Assembly (NCBI RefSeq): GCF_017051705.1
Contig: NZ_JAFIDJ010000001.1
Location: 434,001 to 498,000, forward strand
DNA: 64,000 nt
Direction: 5' to 3'
Source: Algoriphagus lutimaris
GTDB lineage: Bacteria > Bacteroidota > Bacteroidia > Cytophagales > Cyclobacteriaceae
Part shown: positions 36,161-45,447 of the stretch, piece by piece
Numbering within the stretch: the first letter of the stretch is position 1
Layout of the letters: the number at the start of each line of letters is the position of its first letter
The notes under the pieces: model-generated
Told to the model about the DNA's origin: nothing
The model's input: the letters and a program-made list of their open reading frames with translations, nothing else
Database searches by the model: none
Made by a program: the position numbers and the translations under genes

Positions 36161-36976
36161 TTGAAAAAATCCGTTATCCAACCCACTAAAGGTTGGCAGT
36201 TTATTGATTTCGAAGAACTTTGGAGGTACAAAGATCTCCTTTATTTTCTAACTGTCAGGGGTATCAAGGCTCGATATGCGCAATCCATACTTGGAATTGG
36301 ATGGGCTATTATCCAACCTTTATTTACTACGCTGATTTTTACCCTTGTTTTTGGAGGATTAGCTAAGGTTGATTCTGATGGTATGCCTTATATCCTTTTT
36401 TCCTATTTAGCACTTTGGCCATGGTCTTATTTTTCGGGTACCTTGTCTGAATCAGCCAATAGTTTGGTGGCTAATGCTGGGATGATTACCAAAGTTTATT
36501 TCCCCAGATTGATTTTGCCTCTCGCCGCTATCTTTTCCAAACTGTTAGATTTTGGAATCTCATTTATTGTTCTCTTGGTGCTTCTGATTTACTTTCAGAT
36601 AATGCCGGGGTGGGGCTTGCTAGTACTCCCGTTGCTTTTGCTTCAATTGTTGATGTGTTCTTTGGGAATAGGAATGATCCTTTCGGCAATGGCGGTACAA
36701 TACCGAGATGTTAAATACGCGCTTGGCTTTATAATCCAACTCTTACTCTATGGAGCGCCTGTTGTTTATAGTACCACCGCTGTTCCCGAGGTTTGGCAGT
36801 TTGCCTATTCTCTAAATCCTATGGCAGGAGTGATTGAAGGAATACGTGCAGGGTTCTTAGATAGACCTATGCCTTGGGAATGGATCTGGCCAGGAAGTAT
36901 TGTGGCAACAGTACTCTTTGTATTTGGCTTGTTTTACTTTAGACGGATGGAGAAAGTATTTGCTGATGTCGCTTAA
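36161..36976 (+). CDS. wzm: ABC-2 type polysaccharide export permease, Wzm-like
   Basis: The 271-residue protein has six hydrophobic helices and the family pattern LTVRGIKARYAQSILGIGWA before the first helix, and YSLNPMAGVIEGIRAGFLDR before the last. It should form the membrane channel that exports undecaprenyl-linked polysaccharide. The ATPase gene follows after 53 bases. It starts on TTG in TTGAAAAAA context. Teichoic-acid-type TagG and O-antigen Wzm are not distinguishable here; Bacteroidota context favours Wzm. Confidence 0.9.
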   Translation: MKKSVIQPTKGWQFIDFEELWRYKDLLYFLTVRGIKARYAQSILGIGWAIIQPLFTTLIFTLVFGGLAKVDSDGMPYILFSYLALWPWSYFSGTLSESANSLVANAGMITKVYFPRLILPLAAIFSKLLDFGISFIVLLVLLIYFQIMPGWGLLVLPLLLLQLLMCSLGIGMILSAMAVQYRDVKYALGFIIQLLLYGAPVVYSTTAVPEVWQFAYSLNPMAGVIEGIRAGFLDRPMPWEWIWPGSIVATVLFVFGLFYFRRMEKVFADVA

Positions 36977-37029
36977 AACCCTAGTTCAACTTTTCAGCTT
37001 TCTGAATTTATCCTTTTGAATTTCTAAAA

Positions 37030-38289
37030 ATGTCCGACACAATAATTAAAGTAGAAAACCTCTCCAAGCGCTATCGAATAGGGCTGCAGGAAAAAAAGGC
37101 GGATACCTTCACTCAGCAACTAATAAATAATCTAAAGGCCCCAATTGAAAATTTCCGAAGGATTCAGAGCCTTGGAAAATTCGAAGCCGAAAGTGATTCA
37201 GTGCATTGGGCATTGAAAGATGTCAACTTTGAGGTGAAGCAAGGTGAGGTGTTGGGAATTATTGGAAAAAATGGAGCAGGTAAATCTACCCTTTTGAAAA
37301 TCCTATCCAAAATAACTGAGCCTACATCAGGAAGAATAGAATTGATAGGAAGGGTAGCAGCTCTTCTGGAAGTAGGAACAGGATTCCATCCAGAACTAAG
37401 TGGAAGAGAGAATATCTACATGAATGGGACTATCTTGGGAATGACCAAGAAAGAAATTGATAGTAAACTTGACGAAATCATTGATTTCTCAGGAATAGAA
37501 AAGTATGTGGATACTCCTGTTAAATTCTATTCTTCGGGTATGCGGGTAAGATTGGGCTTTTCTGTTGCTGCGCATTTGGAACCTGAAATATTGATAATTG
37601 ATGAAGTCTTGGCAGTAGGGGATTATGAATTCCAAAAGAAGTGCTTGGGAAAAATGGAGGATGTAAGTCAAAAGGAGGGCAGAACAGTATTATTTGTTAG
37701 CCATAATATGGATGCAGTTAGAAATTTATGTAGCCATTCTATTTTACTTAGAAATGGAACAATAGAAGCGAATGACTATACAGATATTGCATTGAAGTAC
37801 TATTTAAAAGGTGAAAAAACTAATAATTTATTGAATATTAAAGAAGCTGAAATAGTTGGTGCTGGAAATAAGAATATTCAATTGGAAGAAATTATGGTTT
37901 CTTCAAATAAGGATCATTTAGCTGAATTAGTGACAGGCGAGCCACTCCATATAAAGTTAACCTATAAAATAAATATACCTATTGACTTATCTAAATCTAG
38001 GATTGATATAAGAATAGATAATCAATATGGTCAAAGACTGGTTTGGATGAGTTCAGAAATCAAAAAAGGTTTTGATTTTTATAAAAAAGAAATTGTATTT
38101 AAAGTAAATGAAAACCTGCTTTTACCAGGGGATTATATTTTGACTGTATTCATACATGATGGGATAGATGTATCTGACTGGTTTCCTAGCGTATTAACGT
38201 TTTCTGTTTCAAATTCAGGAGAATTATTTAGTAAGTTGAAAGTCCCCAATAGTCAGTCTAGCATTTTCTATCCATTTGAAGTATTATAA
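37030..38289 (+). CDS. wzt: ABC transporter ATP-binding protein with carbohydrate-binding C-terminus, Wzt-like
   Basis: The 419-residue protein has Walker A GIIGKNGAGKSTLLK near residues 75-89, the signature SSGMRVRLGF near 168, Walker B ILIIDEVLAVGD near 187 and the H-loop FVSHNMDAV. Residues about 265-419 form a Wzt_C-like beta domain, which in O9a-type systems recognises the modified non-reducing end of the polymer. It drives export through the permease encoded just upstream. The methyltransferase genes that follow could make the terminal mark it reads, which is inference. Confidence 0.92.
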   Translation: MSDTIIKVENLSKRYRIGLQEKKADTFTQQLINNLKAPIENFRRIQSLGKFEAESDSVHWALKDVNFEVKQGEVLGIIGKNGAGKSTLLKILSKITEPTSGRIELIGRVAALLEVGTGFHPELSGRENIYMNGTILGMTKKEIDSKLDEIIDFSGIEKYVDTPVKFYSSGMRVRLGFSVAAHLEPEILIIDEVLAVGDYEFQKKCLGKMEDVSQKEGRTVLFVSHNMDAVRNLCSHSILLRNGTIEANDYTDIALKYYLKGEKTNNLLNIKEAEIVGAGNKNIQLEEIMVSSNKDHLAELVTGEPLHIKLTYKINIPIDLSKSRIDIRIDNQYGQRLVWMSSEIKKGFDFYKKEIVFKVNENLLLPGDYILTVFIHDGIDVSDWFPSVLTFSVSNSGELFSKLKVPNSQSSIFYPFEVL

Positions 38290-38291
38290 TA

Positions 38292-39011
38292 ATGAATTGG
38301 ATTGTCAAATTAAGAGATAAGTTATTCGGGCTAAATAAGCTTGAATACAATTTTTTATTCGGGAAAATTAATCAGAATCAAGATTATAGATTTAAAGAGT
38401 TAAAAGCTATAGAGGTTTTGAAGCCTTATTTTCCAAAGGAATATGTTTTTGAAACTAGTTTTTCTCTTTCCTTTCAAACGATTCAGCACATTGCAAATGA
38501 TATAGTCATCAATAGACCGAAAATTATTTTGGAAATTGGTTCAGGTTTGTCAACAATTATTTTGAATAACTTAATTTCTGATTTAGACTATAACCCCGAG
38601 TTTATAAGTATAGACCAAGACGGAGACTGGCAAAAATATCTTCAACCCCAATGTCCAAGAGTTAAGTTTTTCGCTTTTGGTATTACTTCAAGTAATGAAT
38701 TCTCTTATGAAAGAAAAGGAGAGTGGTTTGATATACCCAATACCTGCGAAGTAAGGTTTAAAAGTTATGATCTAGTGATTATAGATGGACCAAAAGGATT
38801 TGGGAGTAAGTTTGCTAGGTATGGAGTTGTCGAGTTTCTAAATGGTAGAGTTAATGGATCATCTATTCTATTTTTAGATGATACAGATAGGCCAGATGAG
38901 CAATTTGTTTTGCGGAATTTGAAAGAAAAGTTCTCTATGTTATATGTTAGTTCAAATGGAAGATATACTAGACTTTCCAGGGATACTAGTATAATTACTT
39001 CTCCCAGCTAA
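38292..39011 (+). CDS. Class I SAM-dependent methyltransferase-like protein
   Basis: The 239-residue protein has a glycine-rich SAM motif ILEIGSGLSTIIL near residues 77-89, FISIDQDGDW after it, SYDLVIIDGPKG near 158-169 and FLDDTDRPDE near 197. It begins two bases after the wzt stop and overlaps the next gene by one base. It is probably a sugar methyltransferase or a related non-methylating member. The remnant at 14913-15245 is its close relative. Confidence 0.75.
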   Translation: MNWIVKLRDKLFGLNKLEYNFLFGKINQNQDYRFKELKAIEVLKPYFPKEYVFETSFSLSFQTIQHIANDIVINRPKIILEIGSGLSTIILNNLISDLDYNPEFISIDQDGDWQKYLQPQCPRVKFFAFGITSSNEFSYERKGEWFDIPNTCEVRFKSYDLVIIDGPKGFGSKFARYGVVEFLNGRVNGSSILFLDDTDRPDEQFVLRNLKEKFSMLYVSSNGRYTRLSRDTSIITSPS

Positions 39012-39922
39012 TGAATATCCATATAGTATCAGTCCTTATTCCAAACTACAACAAAGTTCAATATTTGAGGGAAACTTTAGATTCTGTGATTTTACAGACT
39101 TACCCCCATTGGGAATGTATCATAGTGGATGATCACAGTACCGATAATTCTTGGGAAATATTGGAGGATTACGCAGAAAGAGATCAAAGGTTCAGACTTT
39201 ACAAAAGACCGGGAGACCGGAAGCCGGGAGGTAATGCTGCTAGAAATTATGCGATTGAACAAGCAAAAGGAGAATTTGTAGCTTTTCTAGATTCAGATGA
39301 TGTTTGGTTTCCTCAAAGGCTTGAGCGGGCAATGAATTTTATAAAAAGACATAATTGTGTTTCAATTTTTAGTGGAGCCTTAGTTAAAAAGCAAGATGGT
39401 ATTATCACCCTAAAATCAAGAGATATTCATGTAGATGAATCAATCTTTGATTTTATTTTAAGTGATAGTGTCTTTTGTCCAACTCCGTCTTTAATAATGA
39501 AAATAGAACTTGCTCAAATAATTATGTTTGATGAGGACCTAAAGCGTCACCAAGACTATGATTTTTTTATTAGGGCACATTTGATAAGTCCTTGGAAATA
39601 CTTTGAAAATTATGATGTCCAAGTTAATTGGACAAGATCTGACATTAAAAATATCAATTATCAACATTGTATTCCTTTTTATGAAAAGCATTGGGAAAAG
39701 AGTCTGAACAAAAAGATAAGATATAAATATATTGTTAGAATTACATCTTCTTCGATTAGGGAATCATTTCAAAATAATATAGCTCCCTATTTTAGAGATG
39801 TTTTGAAAAATGAAGGGTATGTATTTTCATTTCAGGATTATATTATGTTTTTTTTCCCACACTTGTTTTATGTTCTTTCAAAAATTAAATGGGCTTTTCG
39901 TGGTAGGATTTACAATGAATGA
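39011..39922 (+). CDS. Family 2 glycosyltransferase
   Basis: The 303-residue protein starts NIHIVSVLIPNYNKVQYLRE and has IIVDDHSTDNSW, GGNAARNYAIEQAKGEFVAF and the metal-binding LDSDDVW motif near residues 93-99. It should add a sugar to the growing repeat unit in the cytoplasm. No membrane helix is present apart from a hydrophobic patch near the C-terminus (IMFFFPHLFYVL). The start overlaps the methyltransferase stop. Confidence 0.88.
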   Translation: MNIHIVSVLIPNYNKVQYLRETLDSVILQTYPHWECIIVDDHSTDNSWEILEDYAERDQRFRLYKRPGDRKPGGNAARNYAIEQAKGEFVAFLDSDDVWFPQRLERAMNFIKRHNCVSIFSGALVKKQDGIITLKSRDIHVDESIFDFILSDSVFCPTPSLIMKIELAQIIMFDEDLKRHQDYDFFIRAHLISPWKYFENYDVQVNWTRSDIKNINYQHCIPFYEKHWEKSLNKKIRYKYIVRITSSSIRESFQNNIAPYFRDVLKNEGYVFSFQDYIMFFFPHLFYVLSKIKWAFRGRIYNE

Positions 39923-39959
39923 TTTCTTAACTTAATTTCCCTAAAAGATTTAATTAATT

Positions 39960-40886
39960 TTGATGATTAGAATTAAATCAAATTATGCCCATATAGTGTC
40001 TGCTTTTAATTCATCAAGTGATAAGTTGATTTTATTGTCCACTTATTTCACTTCCAAGATGGATCCTATGAGGGCTTCCCAGCAAGCAGTAAATAATTTT
40101 GACTATTTTAAGAATTGGTATGATAGCGTAAATGAATTAGGGTTATGGGGAATGATTTTTTGTGACACAATTTCAGATGAGTTTAAGATAAAATACCAAA
40201 CAGATAGAATATCATTTGTAAGGTGTGAATTGGGTCCTCATTCGCTTAATGATGAACGTTTTTTTATTTTCCATGAATTTATTCAACAACTGAAATCAGA
40301 TGCCTATGTTGTTTCAACTGATATTAATGATGTAATCATAAATAAAAATCCTCTACAACTATTCGAGTTAAATCCTGATAAATTATTTATCGGAAGAGGG
40401 ATTAGAAAGACTTGGAAGGACGGATTATGGGCAATAGAAGCTTTATTTCATTTTGATAAAAAATTAAAAAAGAAATTGCCTGTTAGTTTCTTTAATTTCC
40501 CTCAATTTACACCTGGAACCATTGGTGGAAAAACAGAGATTGTAAAAAAAGTATACCAAGAGATGATAGATCTATTTTCTGAACTTGGGGATGATGGGAA
40601 TTATGACATGCAAGTTTTCAATTACATTATAAAGGAATCTTATTTTCCTCTGAATTCTTTTTGGGATGGTATCATTCCTTTTTGGCTAGCCAAATGGTAT
40701 TATTATGCGCTTTATAGAGTTTCAAGAAAACTTGAAAAGGGATATAAAGCATACAAATATGATGTGGTTTTACCAGAAGAGGGGATTAGTAAAAATGATT
40801 TGATTCATGCTGGTTTTCCATTCGTTAGTGTTGTTGGAAAATTTGAAAAGAAAGGAGTGTCTGAGGCTTACCTTATTCATAAATGA
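39960..40886 (+). CDS. Putative glycosyltransferase, GT-A-like
   Basis: The 308-residue protein has no named family that I recognise with certainty. It contains SDAYVVSTDINDVIINKNPL, where an acidic DxxD motif follows a hydrophobic strand as in GT-A sugar transferases, and FTPGTIGGKTEIVKKVYQEM followed by DGNYDMQVFNYIIKE, which resembles the acceptor region of host-type transferases. It has no signal peptide. It lies between a GT2 gene and an FkbM methyltransferase gene, with a four-base overlap to the latter. Confidence 0.62.
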   Translation: MMIRIKSNYAHIVSAFNSSSDKLILLSTYFTSKMDPMRASQQAVNNFDYFKNWYDSVNELGLWGMIFCDTISDEFKIKYQTDRISFVRCELGPHSLNDERFFIFHEFIQQLKSDAYVVSTDINDVIINKNPLQLFELNPDKLFIGRGIRKTWKDGLWAIEALFHFDKKLKKKLPVSFFNFPQFTPGTIGGKTEIVKKVYQEMIDLFSELGDDGNYDMQVFNYIIKESYFPLNSFWDGIIPFWLAKWYYYALYRVSRKLEKGYKAYKYDVVLPEEGISKNDLIHAGFPFVSVVGKFEKKGVSEAYLIHK

Positions 40887-41773
40887 ATAATAAAATTAAA
40901 AGCTTTTATCATTATAATTTGGCCAGGCCATTTTATCAAGTTATTCGACCACTACAACCAATTCTAAATTTTAAAAAGCGAACCTTCTTCGATAAGTTTA
41001 GGGTAAAAACTAATGATGGAGTTTCCTTCTGGCTTTACAATAATGCTTTTTATTGGGAGACGGAAATGTTTTGGGCTGGTTTTGAAAATTTTAATTACGA
41101 AAAAAAATCGAGATTAATCTGGTGTAAATTGGCAAAATCTTCCAAAACAATTTTAGACATTGGCTCAAACTCTGGATGGTTTTCAGTGATGGCCAAAGCC
41201 TATAACTCTAAAGCCACTGTTCATGCTTTTGAACCTCAACCAAATATTTTTCAGGTTCTGAAAAAGAATAATACTATAAATAGTTTTGACATCTTTTGCC
41301 ACAAACTTGCCCTTTCAGATAAAGAAGGTGAATTCCCCTTTTATAATACTGGAGCCAATTCTTTCACCACAGAAAATACCAATCATGGTAGTTTAAATAA
41401 AGATTGGAGACCGGAAAAACAACATTTAATTTTTGTTCAGGTTGATCGACTTGACCATTTTTTAAAAGAAAATGAAATTCCACAGGTTGATTTAATTAAA
41501 ATTGATGTGGAAACATATGAGTATGAAGTCCTTAAAGGATATGGCAATATGTTAAAACTCCATCATCCCATTATTTTACTTGAAATCCAAGATAGAGAGT
41601 TAGGCGATAAAGTAGCAAGCTTGTATTCTACAGGGACTGTTAAGTTTTTCCAAATTGATGAATCTGATGGGCTACTGGAAGTGTCCCGATTGGGAGAAAA
41701 TTCTTCTCAAGAAAACAGAAATTACTTGATATGTCCATTGAATAAGTTGAGCCTTATCAGTGAGTTTGTCTAA
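40883..41773 (+). CDS. FkbM family methyltransferase
   Basis: The 296-residue protein has the SAM motif TILDIGSNSGWFSVMAKAY near residues 90-108, VHAFEPQPNIFQVLKKN after it, and LIKIDVETYEYEVLKGYG near 206-223, which are the typical FkbM order. It should O-methylate a sugar. Its ATG overlaps the previous stop by four bases, and its stop lies just before the following GT4 start. Confidence 0.88.
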   Translation: MNNKIKSFYHYNLARPFYQVIRPLQPILNFKKRTFFDKFRVKTNDGVSFWLYNNAFYWETEMFWAGFENFNYEKKSRLIWCKLAKSSKTILDIGSNSGWFSVMAKAYNSKATVHAFEPQPNIFQVLKKNNTINSFDIFCHKLALSDKEGEFPFYNTGANSFTTENTNHGSLNKDWRPEKQHLIFVQVDRLDHFLKENEIPQVDLIKIDVETYEYEVLKGYGNMLKLHHPIILLEIQDRELGDKVASLYSTGTVKFFQIDESDGLLEVSRLGENSSQENRNYLICPLNKLSLISEFV

Positions 41774-41777
41774 TCAA

Positions 41778-42965
41778 ATGCATAAAATTCTTATTATTCC
41801 TTCATGGTATCCTACACCAAAAAGACCATTAAATGGATCATTTTTTAGGGAACAGGCCGAATTTTTAAGCCAGTCCAAAGTTTGCCAAATGCTTGTTTTA
41901 TATGGAGAGGAGCGATCCACTCCTTTTTTGAAATTAGCATGGATTTACTTTTTGAGTTTTGTAAAACGTACCTGGCCAATCCAAAAGGAATTCGTTATTC
42001 AAAGTCCTGAAGCTTATGGATTTATTATTCCTAATAATAGGAGGTTTCCGGAAAAGCTCAGAGTAAAACTGGCTATTAGACTCTATCAAAAAGCTTTTTT
42101 ATCCTTGAAAGGTATTGGATTTATACCTGATCTTCTCCACGCTCAAAGCGGTATGGATGCGGGTATTTATGCGCATGACCTGTCTAAAACTCATAATATC
42201 CCTTTTGTAATTATTGAACATCAAGTCTTTGTTTTCCATTATTATTCTCGATTCAAAGCCAAGTTGGTGTTGGCTGCTTTTAAAGCTGCAAAAAAAACAG
42301 CAGCTGTTAGCTATGACGAGCGAAGGCAAATTTTAATGAATCAGCCTAACTGTAATCCTGAGGTTATTTGGAATCTAGTGGACGAATCTCGTTATCATAT
42401 CCAGTTAAAAAGGAGAAATAAGCTATTTACTATAATTACAATCCTGAATTCTTTTACTATCAAAGGATTTGATACTTTTTTGGAAGCAATTGCTGAGTTA
42501 GCAAAAGAAACTCAGAATTTTAAATTTATTATGATCGGGAAAGGGGCAGATGAAATGTCAACTGATCCTGATTCAAATGCATTTGTTAGAAAAAGCAAAG
42601 AGCTAGGGATTTATAATTTCGGTAAATTCTTTCCATTTATAGGAAGGGGTGAGATAGCAGGTATATTGAATACAGGTCACGTCTTTGTTTCTCCAAGCAT
42701 TCATGAACCTCATGGAATTGCCGCAAGAGAGGCAATGATGTGTGGATTGCCAATTATTAGCACTTCAAACGGAGGAGTTGAAGATTCCATATTCAAGGAA
42801 ACAGGTTTAGTGGTTCCGGTAAAAAACCCTATTGCATTAGCACAAGCTATTCTAGAAATCAAAATAAATCTTTCAGTTTATGATCCCAATAAGATCAGAG
42901 GAATAGCTATTGAACAATGTGGATCAAGAATTTTTTTGGAGCAAATGACTAAATTTTATACTTGA
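41778..42965 (+). CDS. Family 4 glycosyltransferase (GT-B fold)
   Basis: The ATG at 41778 is preferred over an in-frame GTG at 41760, because MHKILIIPSWYPTPKRPLNG is the usual N-terminus of this family. The C-terminal nucleotide-sugar domain has FVSPSIHEPHGIAAREAMMC near residues 312-331, with the ExxxxxxxE arrangement, and ISTSNGGVEDSI. A hydrophobic segment near residue 60 (WIYFLSFV) may attach it to the membrane. It overlaps or abuts genes on both sides. Confidence 0.87.
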   Translation: MHKILIIPSWYPTPKRPLNGSFFREQAEFLSQSKVCQMLVLYGEERSTPFLKLAWIYFLSFVKRTWPIQKEFVIQSPEAYGFIIPNNRRFPEKLRVKLAIRLYQKAFLSLKGIGFIPDLLHAQSGMDAGIYAHDLSKTHNIPFVIIEHQVFVFHYYSRFKAKLVLAAFKAAKKTAAVSYDERRQILMNQPNCNPEVIWNLVDESRYHIQLKRRNKLFTIITILNSFTIKGFDTFLEAIAELAKETQNFKFIMIGKGADEMSTDPDSNAFVRKSKELGIYNFGKFFPFIGRGEIAGILNTGHVFVSPSIHEPHGIAAREAMMCGLPIISTSNGGVEDSIFKETGLVVPVKNPIALAQAILEIKINLSVYDPNKIRGIAIEQCGSRIFLEQMTKFYT

Positions 42966-42970
42966 ATAAA

Positions 42971-43900
42971 ATGAGCAACCGCACCAAAGTAAGTGTTTGT
43001 ATGATTGCTTTCAAGGTCGAAAAATATATCCAAAAAGCTATAGAGGGAGTTTTGATGCAGGAAGTTGATTTTGAAATTGAATTAATTATTTCAAATGACA
43101 ATTCACCTGATAAAACAGGAGAGATAGTTGAAAAGATAATTGAAACGCATCCAAGAGGTTCTTGGATAAAATACAAGAAGCAAGAAAAAAATATTGGTTC
43201 CACTTTAAATTACCTTTGGGTTCTTGAAAATTGTACGGGAAATTATGTAAGTATTTGTGATAGTGATGATTTTTGGTCCGACCCGAATAAATTACAAAAT
43301 CAGGTAGATTTTTTAGAAGGTCATCCTGAGTATATAGCCTCTTTTCATAATAGGTATATGTGTGATGAAAATGGAAATGTTACTTCAACTTCCATTGATG
43401 AAAATCAAAAGCGGAATTGGAATTTTGAAGAATTAATCCTGAGAATGCCGGAAATTCCCTCTGCTTCAGTGGTTTTTAGAAAAAGAGAAGATTTTAATCT
43501 TCCTGAAGAATTTAGAAAGGTTGTTGTTAATGGAGATACTTTTCTTTGGACTTATTTACTTCAATTCGGAGATTTTTATTATGATAGCACAATTTTACCC
43601 TCTTATTATCGGCAGCACTCCAATGGGCTTTGGTCTTCAAATAATAGTTTTAAAAAATCCAAGTTGAGTTATAATACTTACCTTCTATTGAAAGAAAGTT
43701 TTCCTGAAAGAAAATCTATAAATGATCAATTATTTGAAATAAAAAATAATCTTTTTTATTATGCTTTTAAAGAAAGAGAGTTTAAGATTTTTGGTAAATA
43801 TTATTTTTCAAATCTTTTTACTTGTATCATTCGACCGAAATATCTTAAAAGTTTTTTCAGGATTCATAAACCCCTTTTATCTAGACTCTCGGGAAAATAA
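42971..43900 (+). CDS. Family 2 glycosyltransferase
   Basis: The protein of about 309 residues has VSVCMIAFKVEKYIQKAIEG, LIISNDNSPDKTGE and the DxD motif CDSDDFW near residues 98-104, followed by SASVVFRKRED in the acceptor part. The ATG at 42971 is chosen; a TTG nine bases upstream (42962) would overlap the previous stop and is also possible. It should act in the cytoplasm in repeat-unit assembly. Confidence 0.87.
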   Translation: MSNRTKVSVCMIAFKVEKYIQKAIEGVLMQEVDFEIELIISNDNSPDKTGEIVEKIIETHPRGSWIKYKKQEKNIGSTLNYLWVLENCTGNYVSICDSDDFWSDPNKLQNQVDFLEGHPEYIASFHNRYMCDENGNVTSTSIDENQKRNWNFEELILRMPEIPSASVVFRKREDFNLPEEFRKVVVNGDTFLWTYLLQFGDFYYDSTILPSYYRQHSNGLWSSNNSFKKSKLSYNTYLLLKESFPERKSINDQLFEIKNNLFYYAFKEREFKIFGKYYFSNLFTCIIRPKYLKSFFRIHKPLLSRLSGK

Positions 43901-44778
43901 TGATTAGGATTTCTGTCATTATTCCTGTTTACAATGATCAAAAGAGGCTATTGGGTTTGTTGAATAGCCTTAACTCTCAAACACTGAATATAGAAAATTG
44001 GGAAGTGATAGTTGTAAATAATGACCCTGAAAATGATTTAGACATTTCCGATTTAGTAAATCTAACTTATTGCTTAAAAGTATTGAATGAAAAAAGACCT
44101 GGCTCTTATGCAGCTAGGAATAAAGGAATTGGTTTCGCTAAAGGAGAGATACTTGCATTTACAGATTCAGATTGTTTGCCGGATCGGGATTGGTTGAAAA
44201 ACGCTTGGAACCTTTTTTCACAGGATTTCAGAAAAGAAATTGGAATCCTTACCGGACCTGTACCACTGTTTTTCAAAAATACTAAGGCACTTTCTGATGC
44301 TGAAATTTATGAAAAATATACGGGTTTTACGACTGAATCCTATGCCAAAGAAGGACATGCCATTACTGCCAATTGGTTTTCCTACAAATCTGTTTTAGCC
44401 GAATTTGGAAATTTCAATTCCCAATTGAAATCCAATGGAGACTCTGAATTATCTGGGAAAATAAGTCATATATACCAAATTGTTTATAGAGATGAGATTA
44501 AAGTAATACACCCTGCTAGATACCATACCCAAGATTTAGTAAATAAATACAAAAGACTTATAGGAGGGACTTTTAGCTTGAGGTATCAGGAAAACAAGCA
44601 GGGTTTTCGTGCCTTTTTTATAGATTTTGTGATAAAAAGATATCGTTTTGCTTTAAAAAAAATTTTTACTGTTTCGCCCAAAGAGTCATGGGCAATTCTC
44701 AAAGTCTGTCATGCCATCAATCGAGGAGCTTTAAGAGAATATTATAACTTAGTCAAAGGAGGAGATACGAAACGCTAA
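43900..44778 (+). CDS. Family 2 glycosyltransferase
   Basis: The 292-residue protein has ISVIIPVYNDQKRLLGLLNS, WEVIVVNNDPEND, GSYAARNKGIGFAKGEILAF and TDSDCLPDRDW as the metal site near residues 88-98. ANWFSYKSVLAEFGNFN is the acceptor-side segment. It starts on the last base of the previous stop, so the two GT2 genes are coupled. The donor sugar cannot be predicted. Confidence 0.88.
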   Translation: MIRISVIIPVYNDQKRLLGLLNSLNSQTLNIENWEVIVVNNDPENDLDISDLVNLTYCLKVLNEKRPGSYAARNKGIGFAKGEILAFTDSDCLPDRDWLKNAWNLFSQDFRKEIGILTGPVPLFFKNTKALSDAEIYEKYTGFTTESYAKEGHAITANWFSYKSVLAEFGNFNSQLKSNGDSELSGKISHIYQIVYRDEIKVIHPARYHTQDLVNKYKRLIGGTFSLRYQENKQGFRAFFIDFVIKRYRFALKKIFTVSPKESWAILKVCHAINRGALREYYNLVKGGDTKR

Positions 44779-44787
44779 AACGAATAT

Positions 44788-45447
44788 ATGTTAGGAGCTA
44801 TTAAAAAGAAGTTTTACGATTTCTATACTCGAAAGCATAGGCTAATCCAAAAGCCAAATTTTGAGGCCATGCCAGTCCCAGAAATCTTATATAACCATTT
44901 AGAAAATGGGAGACTTTTGGCCAAAAGAGAGCAGTTATTAGGGCTCCTTCCGGAAAATGGAATCGTAGCTGAATTGGGAGTTGATCATGGGGATTTCAGT
45001 AGGAAGATTTTAGAGATAAATAAGCCATCAAAACTACACTTAGTCGATGTTTGGCAAAGTGAACGCTATCCGGAAAAGCTTTTTCATGAAGTAAGTCAAA
45101 AGTTCCAAAAAGAGATTGAGGCAAAAAAAGTGGAAATAAATCGTGGCCTATCCACAAAGGTAGTGGATCAATTTCCAGATGGATATTTTGATTGGATTTA
45201 TATTGATACGGCTCATACCTATTCGATGACCAAGGCAGAGTTAGAGTCCTACCTACTAAAGATGAAGAAAGGTGGAATAATAGCGGGACATGATTTTATC
45301 ATAGGTGAGATCGATGTGCCTTGGAAATACGGGGTAATAGAAGCTGTTTATGAGTTTTGCGAAAAGTATAACTGGGAGATCATTTATTTGACTATGGAAA
45401 GAGGGATTTCGCCAAGTTTTGCAATCCGCGAAATTTTAAAAAAATGA
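44788..45447 (+). CDS. Class I SAM-dependent methyltransferase
   Basis: The 219-residue protein has GIVAELGVDHGDFSRKILEI near residues 51-70 as the SAM motif, HLVDVWQSERYP, FDWIYIDTAHTYSMTKAELE and GGIIAGHDFI. This is the Methyltransf_24-like type common in glycan clusters. Its end overlaps the next GT2 start by four bases. The methylated group is unknown. Confidence 0.8.
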   Translation: MLGAIKKKFYDFYTRKHRLIQKPNFEAMPVPEILYNHLENGRLLAKREQLLGLLPENGIVAELGVDHGDFSRKILEINKPSKLHLVDVWQSERYPEKLFHEVSQKFQKEIEAKKVEINRGLSTKVVDQFPDGYFDWIYIDTAHTYSMTKAELESYLLKMKKGGIIAGHDFIIGEIDVPWKYGVIEAVYEFCEKYNWEIIYLTMERGISPSFAIREILKK